From contig NZ_CP104040.1 in assembly GCF_025152745.1 (NCBI RefSeq), positions 2,356,001 to 2,420,000 of the forward strand: DNA of 64,000 nt, in the 5' to 3' direction. Under the pieces are notes generated by a model. That model was not told the origin of the DNA and ran no database searches. It worked only from the letters and a program-made list of their open reading frames with translations. The stretch is from Rhizobium sp. WSM4643 (GTDB lineage: Bacteria; Pseudomonadota; Alphaproteobacteria; Rhizobiales; Rhizobiaceae). Of this stretch, positions 19,113 through 28,296 are shown in pieces. Each line of letters opens with the position of its first letter. Position 1 is the first letter of the stretch. The translations under genes were made by a program, and so were the position numbers.

Positions 19113-20156
19113 ATGGAAAACAAGGGAAATTTTGGGAACGCGGCATCGACGCCGGCAGCGCGCGAGCGCCCGACGTTGAAGACGATCGCCTTCATGACCG
19201 GCCTTGGCGTGACGACGGTATCGCGCGCGCTGAAGGATGCGCCGGATATTGGGGCGGAAACCAAGGAGCGAGTGCGCATGGTCGCCCGCCAGCTCGGCTA
19301 CCAGCCGAACAGGGCAGGTGTGCGCCTGCGCACCGGCAAGACCAACGTCATCGCCCTCGTTCTCAGCATCGACGAGGAGATCATGGGCTTCTCGAGCCAG
19401 ATGGTCTTCGGCATCTCCGAGGTGCTATCCGGCACGCCCTATCATATCGTCATCACGCCGCATTCCCACAGCAAGGACCCGATGCTGCCGGTGCGCTATA
19501 TCCTCGATACAGGCTCGGCCGACGGCGTCATCATCTCGCGTATCGAGCCGGACGATCCGCGCGTGCGGCTGCTGACGGAGCGCGGCATGCCCTTTGCCAC
19601 GCATGGGCGCACCGATGCGGGCTTGACGCACCCCTTCCACGATTTCGACAACGAGGCCTTCGCCCACCAGGCGGTGGAAAAGCTCGTCAAGCGCGGCCGG
19701 CGCCGCATCGCCCTGCTGCAGCCGCCGAGCAAGCTCACCTACTACGCCCATATCCGCATCGGCTTCCAGACCGGCCTGCATGATTACGGCGCCGAGGAAG
19801 TGCCGCTGCGCGTCAACACCGACGCACCGCTCGCCGACATCCGCGACATCGTCGAGGTGATGATGCGCTCGGCCAATGCCCCCGACGGCATCGTCTGTTC
19901 GGCTGGTAGTGCTGCAATCGCCGTCAATGCCGGCATCGAGGCCGCGGGCAAGGCGCTCGGCCGCGATCTCGACATGGTTTCCAAGCAATCGGTGCCGATC
20001 CTGAACTGGATCCGCCCCGAGATCATCACCGCGCAGGAAGACGTGCGCCAAGCCGGCCGCGAAATGGCCAAAGCCGTCATCGCCCGCATCGACGGCGTCG
20101 AACCGGAACTGCTGCAGAGCGTAAGCCAGCCGACCTGGCCGGAGAGCGGCAGGTAG
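19113..20156 (+). CDS. LacI-family transcriptional regulator
   Basis: This 347-residue regulator has a 20-residue leader, then the LacI helix-turn-helix (21-40, [20 protein letters not shown]) and the hinge helix region [15 protein letters not shown] periplasmic-binding-protein-like effector domain follows. It is divergent from the sugar importer operon and is expected to repress it, and probably the downstream beta-mannosidase genes, until a sugar inducer is bound. Confidence 0.93.
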   Translation: MENKGNFGNAASTPAARERPTLKTIAFMTGLGVTTVSRALKDAPDIGAETKERVRMVARQLGYQPNRAGVRLRTGKTNVIALVLSIDEEIMGFSSQMVFGISEVLSGTPYHIVITPHSHSKDPMLPVRYILDTGSADGVIISRIEPDDPRVRLLTERGMPFATHGRTDAGLTHPFHDFDNEAFAHQAVEKLVKRGRRRIALLQPPSKLTYYAHIRIGFQTGLHDYGAEEVPLRVNTDAPLADIRDIVEVMMRSANAPDGIVCSAGSAAIAVNAGIEAAGKALGRDLDMVSKQSVPILNWIRPEIITAQEDVRQAGREMAKAVIARIDGVEPELLQSVSQPTWPESGR

Positions 20157-20175
20157 GCGGTCGGTTGAGGGAACG

Positions 20176-20202
20176 GATCGTCGGGCGCAAATCCCGACGA
20201 TC
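20176..20202. terminator. Hairpin between convergent LacI and leuS genes
   Basis: GATCGTCGGG (20176-20185) and CCCGACGATC (20193-20202) form a perfect ten-pair stem with a seven-base loop. It lies in the 58-bp gap between the two convergent genes and probably ends transcription from both sides, although only a short T-run follows on the plus strand. Confidence 0.6.
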
Positions 20203-20214
20203 GGCTTTGGATCA

Positions 20215-22731
20215 TCACAGGTCGTCGACGACGAAATTCACCAGTCGCCCCGGGACCAGAACTTCCTTAACCACCGTTTTGCCGTCGAGCAAGGCCATGA
20301 CGGAAGGTTCGGATCGCGCCGCTGCAAGCAGCGCCTCGCCGAGATCGGCGGCGGCTTCGAAGCGGTGGCGAACCTTGCCGTTGATCTGCACGACATATTC
20401 GCGGGTCTCCATCTCGATCATTGCAGAATCGAAGGTGGGCCAGGAAACCCATGTCAGTGTTTCCCCGTGACCAAGCTTGCTCCATAACTCCTCCGCAATG
20501 TGAGGCGCAAAGGGTGCGAGCAACAGCACGAATGTCTCCACCACTTCGCGCGGACGCACTGCTTCCGCCGTCAGTGCGTTGGCCAGTTCCATCAGCCGGG
20601 AAACCGCGGTATTGAACCGAATTGCTTCGATATCCGCCGTCACGGACTTCACCGTCTGGTGGCACAAGCGAAGAAGCTGCGGGCTGGGGGCCGCCTCCAG
20701 CACCACTGGAGACAATCCGTCGCTCTCGTCGCAGACAATACGCCAGGCACGCTCCAGAAACCGACGCACGCCGATCAAGCCAGCGGTCTGCCAGGGTTTT
20801 GCCGCGTCCAGAGGTCCCATGAACATCTCGTACAGGCGCAAGGCGTCGGCCCCAAACTGATGGACGACATCGTCGGGATTAACAACGTTCAGCTGCGACT
20901 TCGACATCTTCTCGACGGCGCGCTGCACCTCGACCGGCCCAGCGAACCATCTACCCTCCTCGCTGACGACGGAAGACGGCTCGTAATACCGGCCCGCCGC
21001 GTCGCGGTAGGAATGAGCAAGGATCATGCCTTGGTTGAACAGCCGCTGGAACGGCTCTTCCGTCGAAACGACGCCGATGTCGTAGAGCACCTTATGCCAG
21101 AAGCGGGCATAGAGCAGATGCAGGACCGCGTGTTCGGCGCCGCCGACATAGAGATCGACCGGCATCCAATAGCGCTCGGCCTCGCGCCCGACGGGTTCGC
21201 TGGCGTTTTCCGGATCGAGGAATCTGAGATAATACCAGCAGGACCCCGCCCATTGCGGCATCGTGTTGGTCTCCCGCCGTGTCGGAATGTCGGTGCCCGG
21301 CACGATCGTTTCGACCCAGGCCGGCGCACGGACAAGCGGCGGTTCGCCATCCGGCGTCGGAGCGTAGTCGTCCAGTTCAGGCGGCAGCAGCGGCAGGCAT
21401 TCCTCGGGCAGCGGCATCACCGAGCCGTCCGCCAGATGCAGCACCGGGATCGGCTCGCCCCAGTAGCGCTGGCGGGAGAACAGCCAGTCACGCAGGCGAT
21501 AGGTGACCTTAGGCCAGCCTGCGCCGCTCGCCTGCAGCCAAGCGATCATGGCTTTCCTAGCCTCCGGCGAGGCCAGACCGTTCAGGGAGCCGGAATTGAC
21601 CATCCTCCCCTCGCCCTCAAACGCCGTCTTTTCGATATCGTCGGCACTGTCGATCACGCGAATGATCGGCAGGCCCTGCGCGCAGGCAAAAGCGTGGTCG
21701 CGCGCCTCATGAGCCGGCACCGCCATCAGGGCGCCGGTGCCGTAGCCAGCCAGCACGTAATCGGCCACCCAAACCGGCAGCCGGGCTCCGCTGGCAGGGT
21801 TGATCGCATAGGCGCCGGTGAAGACGCCCGTTTTCTCGCGCCCGGCATCGGCCCGCGCCGTCTCTTCCAATCCTTCGGCCTCGGCAATATAGGCGGCCAC
21901 CGCCTCGCGCATTTCCGGCGTGACGATGGCGGCAACTGCCGGATGTTCCGGCGCGAGCACGATATAGCTTGCTCCGAACAGGGTCTCGGGGCGCGTCGTG
22001 AAGACGGTGATGACCTCTTTGCCGTGCTCGAGCGGAAACCGAATTTCGGCGCCCTCGGAGCGTCCGATCCAGTTGCGCTGCATGGTTTTCAGGTTTTCGG
22101 GCCAGTCGAGGCCGTCCAGTCCCTGCAGCAGCCGATCGGCATAGGCCGTGATGCGCAGCATCCACTGGCGCATCCTGCGGCGGATGACGGGATCGCCGGT
22201 CTCGACGTAACGCCCGTCCTTGACCTCCTCGTCGGCGAGCACCGCGTTCTGGGCCGGGCACCAGTTGACCGCGACCTCGGCTTGATAGGCGAGGCCCTTC
22301 TCGAACAGCTTCAGGAAGATCCACTGCGTCCAACGCACATAAGCGGGGTCGGTCGTCGCGAACTCGCGGCTCCAGTCATAGGAGAAACCCAACCTCTGCA
22401 CCTGCCCGCGAAACGTCTCGATATTGCGCTTCGTCGTGATATCGGGATGCACACCAGTCCGCATCGCGTGGCGCTCCGCCGGCAGGCCGAAACTGTCCCA
22501 TCCCATCGGATGCAAGACATTGAAGCCGCGCATGCGTTTGTAGCGGCACGTTATATCAGTGGCCGTATAGCCGAGAGGATGGCCGACATGCAGGCCCGCA
22601 CCGGAAGGATATGGGAACATGTCGAGTGCGTAGAATTTCGGTCTGGCCGGATCGATTTCCGCTCGGAAGATATGGTGGTCGGCCCAATAGGCCTGCCACT
22701 TCGGTTCGATCTTTGTGGGATCATAAGGCAT
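20215..22731 (-). CDS. leuS: Leucyl-tRNA synthetase (stand-alone copy)
   Basis: This 838-residue class I synthetase charges tRNA-Leu. The ATP-binding HIGH motif is HVGH (48-51) and the second motif is EKMSKSQ (KMSKS at 608-612). The CP1 editing domain is present with TTRPETLFGA (245-254) and the conserved Asp of VPAHEARDH at 345, so proofreading looks intact. The C-terminal domain is complete. It is shorter than the usual alphaproteobacterial LeuRS of about 870-880 residues, and its neighbours are accessory genes, not the lptE/holA genes that normally follow leuS. It may be a second, divergent copy, for example one that tolerates an inhibitor; the rest of the genome is needed to know. Confidence 0.92.
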   Translation of the reverse strand: MPYDPTKIEPKWQAYWADHHIFRAEIDPARPKFYALDMFPYPSGAGLHVGHPLGYTATDITCRYKRMRGFNVLHPMGWDSFGLPAERHAMRTGVHPDITTKRNIETFRGQVQRLGFSYDWSREFATTDPAYVRWTQWIFLKLFEKGLAYQAEVAVNWCPAQNAVLADEEVKDGRYVETGDPVIRRRMRQWMLRITAYADRLLQGLDGLDWPENLKTMQRNWIGRSEGAEIRFPLEHGKEVITVFTTRPETLFGASYIVLAPEHPAVAAIVTPEMREAVAAYIAEAEGLEETARADAGREKTGVFTGAYAINPASGARLPVWVADYVLAGYGTGALMAVPAHEARDHAFACAQGLPIIRVIDSADDIEKTAFEGEGRMVNSGSLNGLASPEARKAMIAWLQASGAGWPKVTYRLRDWLFSRQRYWGEPIPVLHLADGSVMPLPEECLPLLPPELDDYAPTPDGEPPLVRAPAWVETIVPGTDIPTRRETNTMPQWAGSCWYYLRFLDPENASEPVGREAERYWMPVDLYVGGAEHAVLHLLYARFWHKVLYDIGVVSTEEPFQRLFNQGMILAHSYRDAAGRYYEPSSVVSEEGRWFAGPVEVQRAVEKMSKSQLNVVNPDDVVHQFGADALRLYEMFMGPLDAAKPWQTAGLIGVRRFLERAWRIVCDESDGLSPVVLEAAPSPQLLRLCHQTVKSVTADIEAIRFNTAVSRLMELANALTAEAVRPREVVETFVLLLAPFAPHIAEELWSKLGHGETLTWVSWPTFDSAMIEMETREYVVQINGKVRHRFEAAADLGEALLAAARSEPSVMALLDGKTVVKEVLVPGRLVNFVVDDL

Positions 22732-23117
22732 GAATTACTCCTGGCGCCGGCCGGATTTGCGGCGGCGTGTCCTGAAAAATGGAGGCGTTCTTTGGTTCAG
22801 GAGCAGCTACGGCTGCCGGTGCTCCGGTAACGTCCGGCAGCCGCGGCTAAGTCGAATCGCGTGCGGAGTTGCGACGCAGGACGTCCGCACGAAAACAGCG
22901 CGATGTGGCTTTGATCTGGTGTTCATGGGCGGTGGCTCAAGGCAAATAAGGAGAAAGCAAACGACGGTGTTAACCCGGCTCCGATCAGGAGGCCGTGGTG
23001 GTAAGTCGTGCGTCGCGTGCGCGAACGTCTGCTGCTTGAGTTGCCATAACCATGAACCAAGAGTGCCCGATATGATCGCTTCTGCCAAGAGTGCATTCGC
23101 GCGAAATCAGGATCTGT
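22732..23117. other. Gene-free leader region upstream of leuS
   Basis: This 386-bp gap between leuS and the LysR gene holds no convincing gene. On the minus strand a 20-codon frame (22985-23047, ending LTTTAS) is followed by a small GGC/GCC hairpin, but it lacks leucine codon runs, so I do not call it an attenuator. An inverted repeat (CGGCTGCCGG at 22808-22817 and CCGGCAGCCG at 22834-22843) could form a stem ahead of leuS. Confidence 0.4.
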
Positions 23118-24044
23118 TCAATTCCGCGGCGCGCTCCTCACCAACTGATCGAGCACCGCGGCGACCTTCGGGTTACGCACCTCGCCGCGCCGGGTAATCG
23201 CATAGATGCTCCGGTAGGTGGATGGCGCCAGCGGCTTGACGGTCAGGCCTTCGCCAAAATCTCGAAGCGCCAGTCCGGGCATCACTGAAATCGAGCAACC
23301 GGCTTCGACAAGCGCGAAAACCACTTCGAAACTGTCGCTGAAGCCGTTGATGACGGGCTCGAAACCGATGTCGCGGCAAGCCTGGCGGATGGCCATGGAA
23401 TAGGCGCTGGAGGCAACGTCGAGCGCCCAATGTTCATCCCTCAGCTGTGCGAGTTCGATGACGGGCTCGCCCTCCAGCCTGTGGCCAGCGGGCAGAAGCA
23501 CGAAGAGCTGGTCGCGGCACAGAAACAGCGTGTCGGCCGCGCCCTCCAGCGTATGTGGATCGAACGATATGTCGTCGGCAATGACGATATCGGCCTGCCA
23601 GGCCCGGAGTGCCGCCACGCCTTCGGCAGGCCCCATCGTCGTCATGACGATGTCGAGATGCGGATGGTCGATGGCGAGCTGGCGCATCGCAGCGGGAATG
23701 AAGGACGAGGCCGCGGAAGGTTGAGTGGCGATCCTCAGGTCGCCGGCAACGATATTCTGCAGCTCGGCAATATCGGTCTTGGCTTCCTCGACAATACCGA
23801 AGATCCGGTCGGCATGCACAACGAGCCGCTGGCCGGCCGGTGTCAGCGTCACCCCTCGCCCGCGCCGCTCGACGAGCGCAATGCCGACTTCGTCCTCCAG
23901 TTGGGCGATCTGCTGGGAAACAGCCGATGAGGAAATACCCAGCGCGTCGGCGACCGCCGCCATCGTCTCGCGGCGCGAGAGTTCGCGAAGCGTGCGCAAT
24001 CGAAAAAATCCAAATCGGGTTCCCTCAGTTGATCGATAGGCCAT
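23118..24044 (-). CDS. LysR-family transcriptional regulator
   Basis: This 308-residue regulator has an N-terminal helix-turn-helix around residues 10-45 (LRELSRRETMAAVADALGIS then SSAVSQQIAQLE), followed by a LysR effector-binding domain. The ATG at 24042-24044 is chosen because an earlier start would remove the promoter space shared with the divergent peptidase gene. The 105-bp divergent arrangement suggests it controls the C39-like peptidase gene and perhaps the following ligase gene. Confidence 0.88.
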   Translation of the reverse strand: MAYRSTEGTRFGFFRLRTLRELSRRETMAAVADALGISSSAVSQQIAQLEDEVGIALVERRGRGVTLTPAGQRLVVHADRIFGIVEEAKTDIAELQNIVAGDLRIATQPSAASSFIPAAMRQLAIDHPHLDIVMTTMGPAEGVAALRAWQADIVIADDISFDPHTLEGAADTLFLCRDQLFVLLPAGHRLEGEPVIELAQLRDEHWALDVASSAYSMAIRQACRDIGFEPVINGFSDSFEVVFALVEAGCSISVMPGLALRDFGEGLTVKPLAPSTYRSIYAITRRGEVRNPKVAAVLDQLVRSAPRN

Positions 24045-24149
24045 AATTTGAAAACTGCACCCTACCCTTGGTTTCGTAAGCGGCACATCGGCTCGAAAAA
24101 GCCCAGATTGCCCGCCATCTCAGAAACGAGTCACGGAGATATCGACAGG

Positions 24150-24764
24150 ATGCAGCAGAGCGGCGTGCCCTATTTCAGTCAATGGGAAACACCCGGTATG
24201 ACATTGCCGGTGCTTGCCGAGGGATCGCAGGCCCTGCTTGGCGATCCGCTCTGGCGCCATTCGGGAGCCGCGACGATCGAGGAATATGCGCGCTGGGCGG
24301 TCAATGTCTGCGGCATGGCCTGCCTGAAGATGATCCTTGCCGCCCGCGGCGAGATTCATCGGACACTCGAGCTTGCCCGCGCCTGCACTGCCTATGGCGG
24401 TTATCTCGTCAGCGAGATCGACGCCTCGATCAAAGGGCTAATTTACGCGCCCTTCGTCCGCTTGGCAGCCGACCGCTTCGGACTTAGCGCGGAGACGATC
24501 ACCGGCGTCGAGACATCGGCCATTCCCGGGCTGCTGTCGAAGCGCCGGTTCTTCATCGCCTCGGTGAACTCGGGCATTCGCTGGCCGGAGCGCGAGCCGC
24601 CGTCGAAAGGCGGACACCTGGTGCTGGTGACGGCAGCCAGCGACGAGACAATCCGCTTTCACAACCCGTCCGGCCACGACGAAGCGAGCCAGGCCGATGT
24701 GACTCTGCCGCTTGCGGTCTTCGACCGTTTCTTCGCCAATCGCGGCATATCGGTCGACGCCTGA
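24150..24764 (+). CDS. C39-like cysteine peptidase domain protein
   Basis: This 204-residue protein resembles the Peptidase_C39_2 family. The probable catalytic Cys is C54 in VCGMACLKM, and a His lies in GGHLVLVTAAS with downstream FHNPSG, the usual order of a papain-like fold. No signal peptide or membrane segment is seen, and no ABC transporter domain is fused as in bacteriocin exporters, so it probably acts in the cytoplasm. The open frame continues upstream to 24048, but that start would abut the divergent LysR gene, so ATG 24150 is preferred. The D-Ala-D-Ala ligase gene follows 36 bp later; the substrate is unknown. Confidence 0.75.
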   Translation: MQQSGVPYFSQWETPGMTLPVLAEGSQALLGDPLWRHSGAATIEEYARWAVNVCGMACLKMILAARGEIHRTLELARACTAYGGYLVSEIDASIKGLIYAPFVRLAADRFGLSAETITGVETSAIPGLLSKRRFFIASVNSGIRWPEREPPSKGGHLVLVTAASDETIRFHNPSGHDEASQADVTLPLAVFDRFFANRGISVDA

Positions 24765-24800
24765 CCTATTCAACAACACCAGATCGTCTCGGAGGCTTTC

Positions 24801-25877
24801 ATGACCCCATCTCCAAACAGGCTGCGCATTGCCGTGCTCTTCGGCGGCCGCTCGGCCGAACATGAAGTTTCCGTGCTCTCGGCAACCAACGTCATGGGCG
24901 CGCTCAAGCCCGAAAAATACGACGCCATCCCTGTTTTCATCACCCGCGAGGGGCAATGGCTGCTGAGCAGTTTCGAGGACGGCATACTGGCGACGCCTTC
25001 ATCGGGCACGGAAATCTGCCTGGTGCCGGGTGGGCGCGGCCGCGTGCTGGCAATCCCAGCTCATGGGGCGCCGCATGACCTGCCAAAGGTCGACATCCTG
25101 TTTCCCGTCCTCCACGGCCAGTATGGCGAGGACGGATCGGTACAAGGCGCGGCGGAAGTGGCTCGCGTTCCACTCGCCGGTTGCGGCATCCTCGGCTCCG
25201 CCGCAGCGCTCGACAAGGACATCGCCAAACGTCTTCTGAGGGCGGCGGGCCTGCCGGTGGCGCGCGCGGTGACGATCCATGAGGGTGCAGCCCCTTCACT
25301 GGCAGCCCTGGAGGGTGAGCTCGGCCTGCCGCTCTTCATCAAGCCTGCGCGCCAGGGATCGTCGGTCGGCGTTGCCAAGGTCCATGCCAGCCAGGAATTC
25401 GCGCCCGCCCTTGCTGAGGCCTTCCGCCACGATCGCACGCTACTCGCCGAGGAATTCGTGCGCGGCCGTGAGATCGAATTCAGCGTCTTGGAAGATCCGG
25501 CAGGAGAACTCTTCGTCTCCCGGCCGGGTGAGATCGTGCCGGCGGAAAGCCACGGTTTCTATAGCTACGATGCCAAATATGTCGACGAGAAAGGTGCGGC
25601 GCTGAAAGTGCCGGCCGAACTGCCGCAGGAGGTCGAGACCGCCATGCGCGACGTAGCCGCAAGAGCCTTCAGGGCGGTCGGCTGCGATGGCATGGCCCGC
25701 ATCGACTTCTTCTTGACGGATGACATGCAGTTCCTCGTCAACGAAATCAACACCATCCCCGGCTTCACCGATATCAGCATGTATTCCAAGGCTATGGCGG
25801 CAAGCGGCGTCACCTACGCCGAAATCATCGACCGCCTGGTGGATCACGGCCTGGCGCGCGCCCGACGGGCCGCCTGA
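24801..25877 (+). CDS. ddl: D-alanine-D-alanine ligase
   Basis: This 358-residue ATP-grasp enzyme joins two D-alanines for peptidoglycan precursors. Family features are FGGRSAEHEVS near the start, the ATP-binding PARQGSSVGV segment and the C-terminal NEINTIPGFT with metal-binding Asn/Glu. A GGAGG ribosome site precedes the ATG. Rhizobia usually keep a ddlB in the division cluster; this gene is outside such a context, next to a peptidase and a LysR regulator, and is likely the second (ddlA-type) copy. Its position suggests a regulated rather than housekeeping role. Confidence 0.92.
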   Translation: MTPSPNRLRIAVLFGGRSAEHEVSVLSATNVMGALKPEKYDAIPVFITREGQWLLSSFEDGILATPSSGTEICLVPGGRGRVLAIPAHGAPHDLPKVDILFPVLHGQYGEDGSVQGAAEVARVPLAGCGILGSAAALDKDIAKRLLRAAGLPVARAVTIHEGAAPSLAALEGELGLPLFIKPARQGSSVGVAKVHASQEFAPALAEAFRHDRTLLAEEFVRGREIEFSVLEDPAGELFVSRPGEIVPAESHGFYSYDAKYVDEKGAALKVPAELPQEVETAMRDVAARAFRAVGCDGMARIDFFLTDDMQFLVNEINTIPGFTDISMYSKAMAASGVTYAEIIDRLVDHGLARARRAA

Positions 25878-25892
25878 GACGGGAGCTTGATC

Positions 25893-26438
25893 ATGAACAG
25901 GTCGGTCTTGATTTCGGGATGTTCCGGCGGTGGAAAATCGACACTGCTTGCGGAACTTGCCGCCCGGGGTCATGCCATCGTCGAAGAGCCCGGCCGGCGA
26001 ATCGTCAAACAGGAGCTCGAGGGCGGCGGCGCAGCCCTGCCCTGGGTCGACATGGCGGCTTTTGCCCGCCGCGCAATCGAGATGGCGATGGCCGACCACA
26101 CAGCGGCGCGTGAGCAGCCGGGCTGGACGTTTTTCGATCGTGGGCTGATCGATGCGGCGGTAGCGCTGCAGCACCTGACCGGAGAACCGGTCCTGGAGAA
26201 ATTGAGCGCCGCCCACCGCTATCACCCGAGGGTTTTTCTCACGCCGCCATGGCCCGAAATCTACACGACCGACCCCGAGCGGCGCCATGGCTTCGACGAG
26301 GCGGTCGCCGAATATGATCGACTTGTCGCCGTCTATCCCACGCTCAGCTACGACATCGTCATGCTGCCGAAAATCGCGGTCGCCGACCGGGCGGATTTCA
26401 TCCTCGACTGCCTCTCTCGGGAACCGAAGCAGCAGTAG
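25893..26438 (+). CDS. AAA family ATPase (AAA_28 / NTPase-like)
   Basis: This 181-residue P-loop protein has Walker A GCSGGGKST (9-17). A possible Walker B-like FFDRGLIDA lies mid-protein, and the arginine-rich PPWPEIYTTDPERRHGF region is typical of AAA_28 predicted kinases. The ATG at 25893 has GGGAG at seven bases; the TTG six bases earlier is less likely. It starts 15 bp after ddl and is probably cotranscribed with it. The family has no firm function; nucleoside or small-molecule phosphorylation is possible. Confidence 0.85.
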   Translation: MNRSVLISGCSGGGKSTLLAELAARGHAIVEEPGRRIVKQELEGGGAALPWVDMAAFARRAIEMAMADHTAAREQPGWTFFDRGLIDAAVALQHLTGEPVLEKLSAAHRYHPRVFLTPPWPEIYTTDPERRHGFDEAVAEYDRLVAVYPTLSYDIVMLPKIAVADRADFILDCLSREPKQQ

Positions 26439-26447
26439 ACGAGATCG

Positions 26448-27065
26448 TTAGAGCCTGCGAAAAATGCACCACTGGAACGACTGCCGGCCGCCGCCGGGTG
26501 TCGTGTGTTCCTCCCGCCAGTCACGCTGAAGCGCGAAGGTGGACGAGAATTCGGTCGCAAGCGCCACCGCGTCGTAACGCTGGACCGGCAATCCGCTGCA
26601 CCGTTCCGGCCCGTCCGGCGCGAAAGTCGCGATGATCACGACGCTGCCTGGCGCTGTGCCGCTTTCGAGCGCGCGGCGGTAGGCCAGCCGCTGCTCGGGC
26701 TCGGTGAGGAAGTGAAAAACGGCGCGGTCGTGCCACACATCGTAGTGGCGGTCGGGTTGCCATGACGTGACGTCGGCAACCACCCAGGCGATGCGGGCGG
26801 CTTCATCCCGCAGCCGCGCCTTGGCGACGTCGAGCGCCGGCGCGGCGATGTCGAGGATGGTGAGGTCGGACCACCCGCGCTCGACAAGACAGTCGACAAG
26901 GCTCGATGCGCCGCCGCCCACATCGATCAGCGAGGCCGTGACCGGCAGTTGCAGCTCGTCAAGCGCCCGTAAGGAAGGCCCGGGCATCGGCTGATACCAG
27001 CTGACGCTGTCGGCAGATTTCGTGCGGTAGACCTCGTCCCAGTGTTCCCGCTTCTCGCCTGTCAT
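26448..27065 (-). CDS. Class I SAM-dependent methyltransferase
   Basis: This 205-residue protein has motif I SLIDVGGGASSLVD (45-58), the acidic end of strand 2 (LTILDIAAPAL) and a motif IV-like region WHDRAVFHFLTEP. It resembles small thiopurine/TehB-like methyltransferases of proteobacteria. The N-terminal HWDEVYRTKSADSVSWYQ is typical of this group. It is convergent with the AAA ATPase gene, 9 bp away. The substrate is unknown. Confidence 0.88.
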   Translation of the reverse strand: MTGEKREHWDEVYRTKSADSVSWYQPMPGPSLRALDELQLPVTASLIDVGGGASSLVDCLVERGWSDLTILDIAAPALDVAKARLRDEAARIAWVVADVTSWQPDRHYDVWHDRAVFHFLTEPEQRLAYRRALESGTAPGSVVIIATFAPDGPERCSGLPVQRYDAVALATEFSSTFALQRDWREEHTTPGGGRQSFQWCIFRRL

Positions 27066-27098
27066 CCGATATCCCCATCTCTTGCCGAGCCCGATATC

Positions 27099-27152
27099 CT
27101 ACAGCGCCGAGCGTCTTTTCAGACGCGCAAAGGACGCTGTAGCACTTTGAAT
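27099..27152. repeat. Dispersed palindromic element, inverted copy
   Basis: This is the reverse-complement copy of the element at 3984-4036. The shared parts are the CTACAGCGC / CGCTGTAG ends, the central CTTTTCAGACGCGCAAAGGA and the outer AGCACTTTGAATT. It lies between two minus-strand genes, in the 165-bp gap after the acetyltransferase start. Confidence 0.65.
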
Positions 27153-27230
27153 TAAGCAGTAGCTGATCAACATGTAAGAACTGAGACGTCTGCAACCAAT
27201 CGCAGTGCGCCCAAGACCATGTTCCGCGTT

Positions 27231-27740
27231 TCAGGACGCGAGGTGACGGTAAACGAGATCGGCAGGCTCCGTTCGGGGTGCTGCGGGATCGAGACGCGCG
27301 CCCAGCCGCTCCGCAACGGCAACGGATGCCGCATTGCCTGGAGCGATATAGCTGACGAGCGACGACAGCTTAAGCGTCGCGAAGGCCCAGTTGCGCAGCG
27401 CGAGCGCCGCTTCGGTCGCATAGCCTCTGCCCTCGTATGCCTCATAGACGAACCAGCCCAGTTCCTTTTCGGGAAAGAGTGGTCCGTGATTGATCCCCAC
27501 CTGACCGACGCATTCGCCGGTTTCGCCAAGCTCGATCGTCAGCGCTCCGTGCCCGAAAAGCTGCCAGAGAGCGACGTCGTGACAGAACATTCCCCAAGCC
27601 GCGCGCAGATCGAACGGGCCGCCCATTCCGACGGATCGCGGCGACGCCATGATCTCAGCATAGGCGGCGAAATCGCCGATATCAGGCATGCGGAGCTTGA
27701 GACGCTCGGTTCGAATGGTCACCGTGCCCGCTTCGGACAT
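27231..27740 (-). CDS. GNAT acetyltransferase (RimJ/RimL-like)
   Basis: This 169-residue N-acetyltransferase has the family opening IRTERLKLRMPDIGDFAAYA and acetyl-CoA loop region EAYEGRGYATEAA. RimJ/RimL-like enzymes acetylate protein N-termini or small amines; the substrate here cannot be told. It is preceded by a 56-bp gap from a second acetyltransferase gene on the same strand. Confidence 0.88.
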   Translation of the reverse strand: MSEAGTVTIRTERLKLRMPDIGDFAAYAEIMASPRSVGMGGPFDLRAAWGMFCHDVALWQLFGHGALTIELGETGECVGQVGINHGPLFPEKELGWFVYEAYEGRGYATEAALALRNWAFATLKLSSLVSYIAPGNAASVAVAERLGARLDPAAPRTEPADLVYRHLAS

Positions 27741-27796
27741 GTCGTCACCTTCTCTGTCAGCTTGGGTTTGGAGTTTCGGCCGTTGAACGGACTATT

Positions 27797-28291
27797 CTAG
27801 CTTTCGAATGCCGGAACGAATTGCAACGTCCCGCTTGGTGGAGATCCCCGAAAGACAATCCTCTGCACGAGCCGCGTATCGAGGTCGAGATACTTCAGTT
27901 GTCCGTCGCTCCTGAAACCGACACGGCTGTAGATCTCGGGATTGCCGATCAGGGCGCATCCGCTCGCGCCCATCTCGTTCAACAATTCGAGACCCAGTGC
28001 AATCATCGCCTTGCCGATACCCTGCCGCTGTCTCTCCGGCTTGACCGATATCGGCCCCAGCCCGAACCAGCCATCATTCGCGCCCTCGATCGTCACCGGC
28101 GAAAACGCCACATGCCCGAGGATCTCGCCGTCCTGCTCGGCCACCAGCGATATCGTTAGATCGCCGTTTTCGCGAAGTCTTCGGACAATCTCCGCTTCCG
28201 TCCCGTCGCTGTAAGTCATCGGCTTGAAGGCGGTCCAGGTCAGATTATGGATCGCGTCGATATCCTCCGGCGTTTCGTCTCGGATAAGCAT
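27797..28291 (-). CDS. GNAT acetyltransferase
   Basis: This 164-residue acetyltransferase has the acetyl-CoA binding loop PERQRQGIGKAMI and the following LGLELLNEMGASGCALIG, typical of YhbS-like predicted N-acetyltransferases. Starts at 28297 (touching the upstream stop) and 28291 are possible; the latter has better spacing to AGGA. It directly follows the nitrilase-family gene and is probably translated from the same mRNA. Confidence 0.85.
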   Translation of the reverse strand: MLIRDETPEDIDAIHNLTWTAFKPMTYSDGTEAEIVRRLRENGDLTISLVAEQDGEILGHVAFSPVTIEGANDGWFGLGPISVKPERQRQGIGKAMIALGLELLNEMGASGCALIGNPEIYSRVGFRSDGQLKYLDLDTRLVQRIVFRGSPPSGTLQFVPAFES

Positions 28292-28296
28292 GTCCA

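Noticed and set aside
20500-22830. A 776-codon plus-strand open frame
   Set aside because: It is antisense to leuS, which has complete synthetase motifs.
22985-23047. Short minus-strand leader peptide and hairpin before leuS, as a leucine attenuator
   Set aside because: The peptide ends LTTTAS and has a single leucine codon, so it does not fit leucine-controlled attenuation. No clear terminator/antiterminator pair was seen.
22730-23197. Plus-strand frame of 155 codons between leuS and the LysR gene
   Set aside because: It has no family features, overlaps the LysR gene end and has an unlikely composition.
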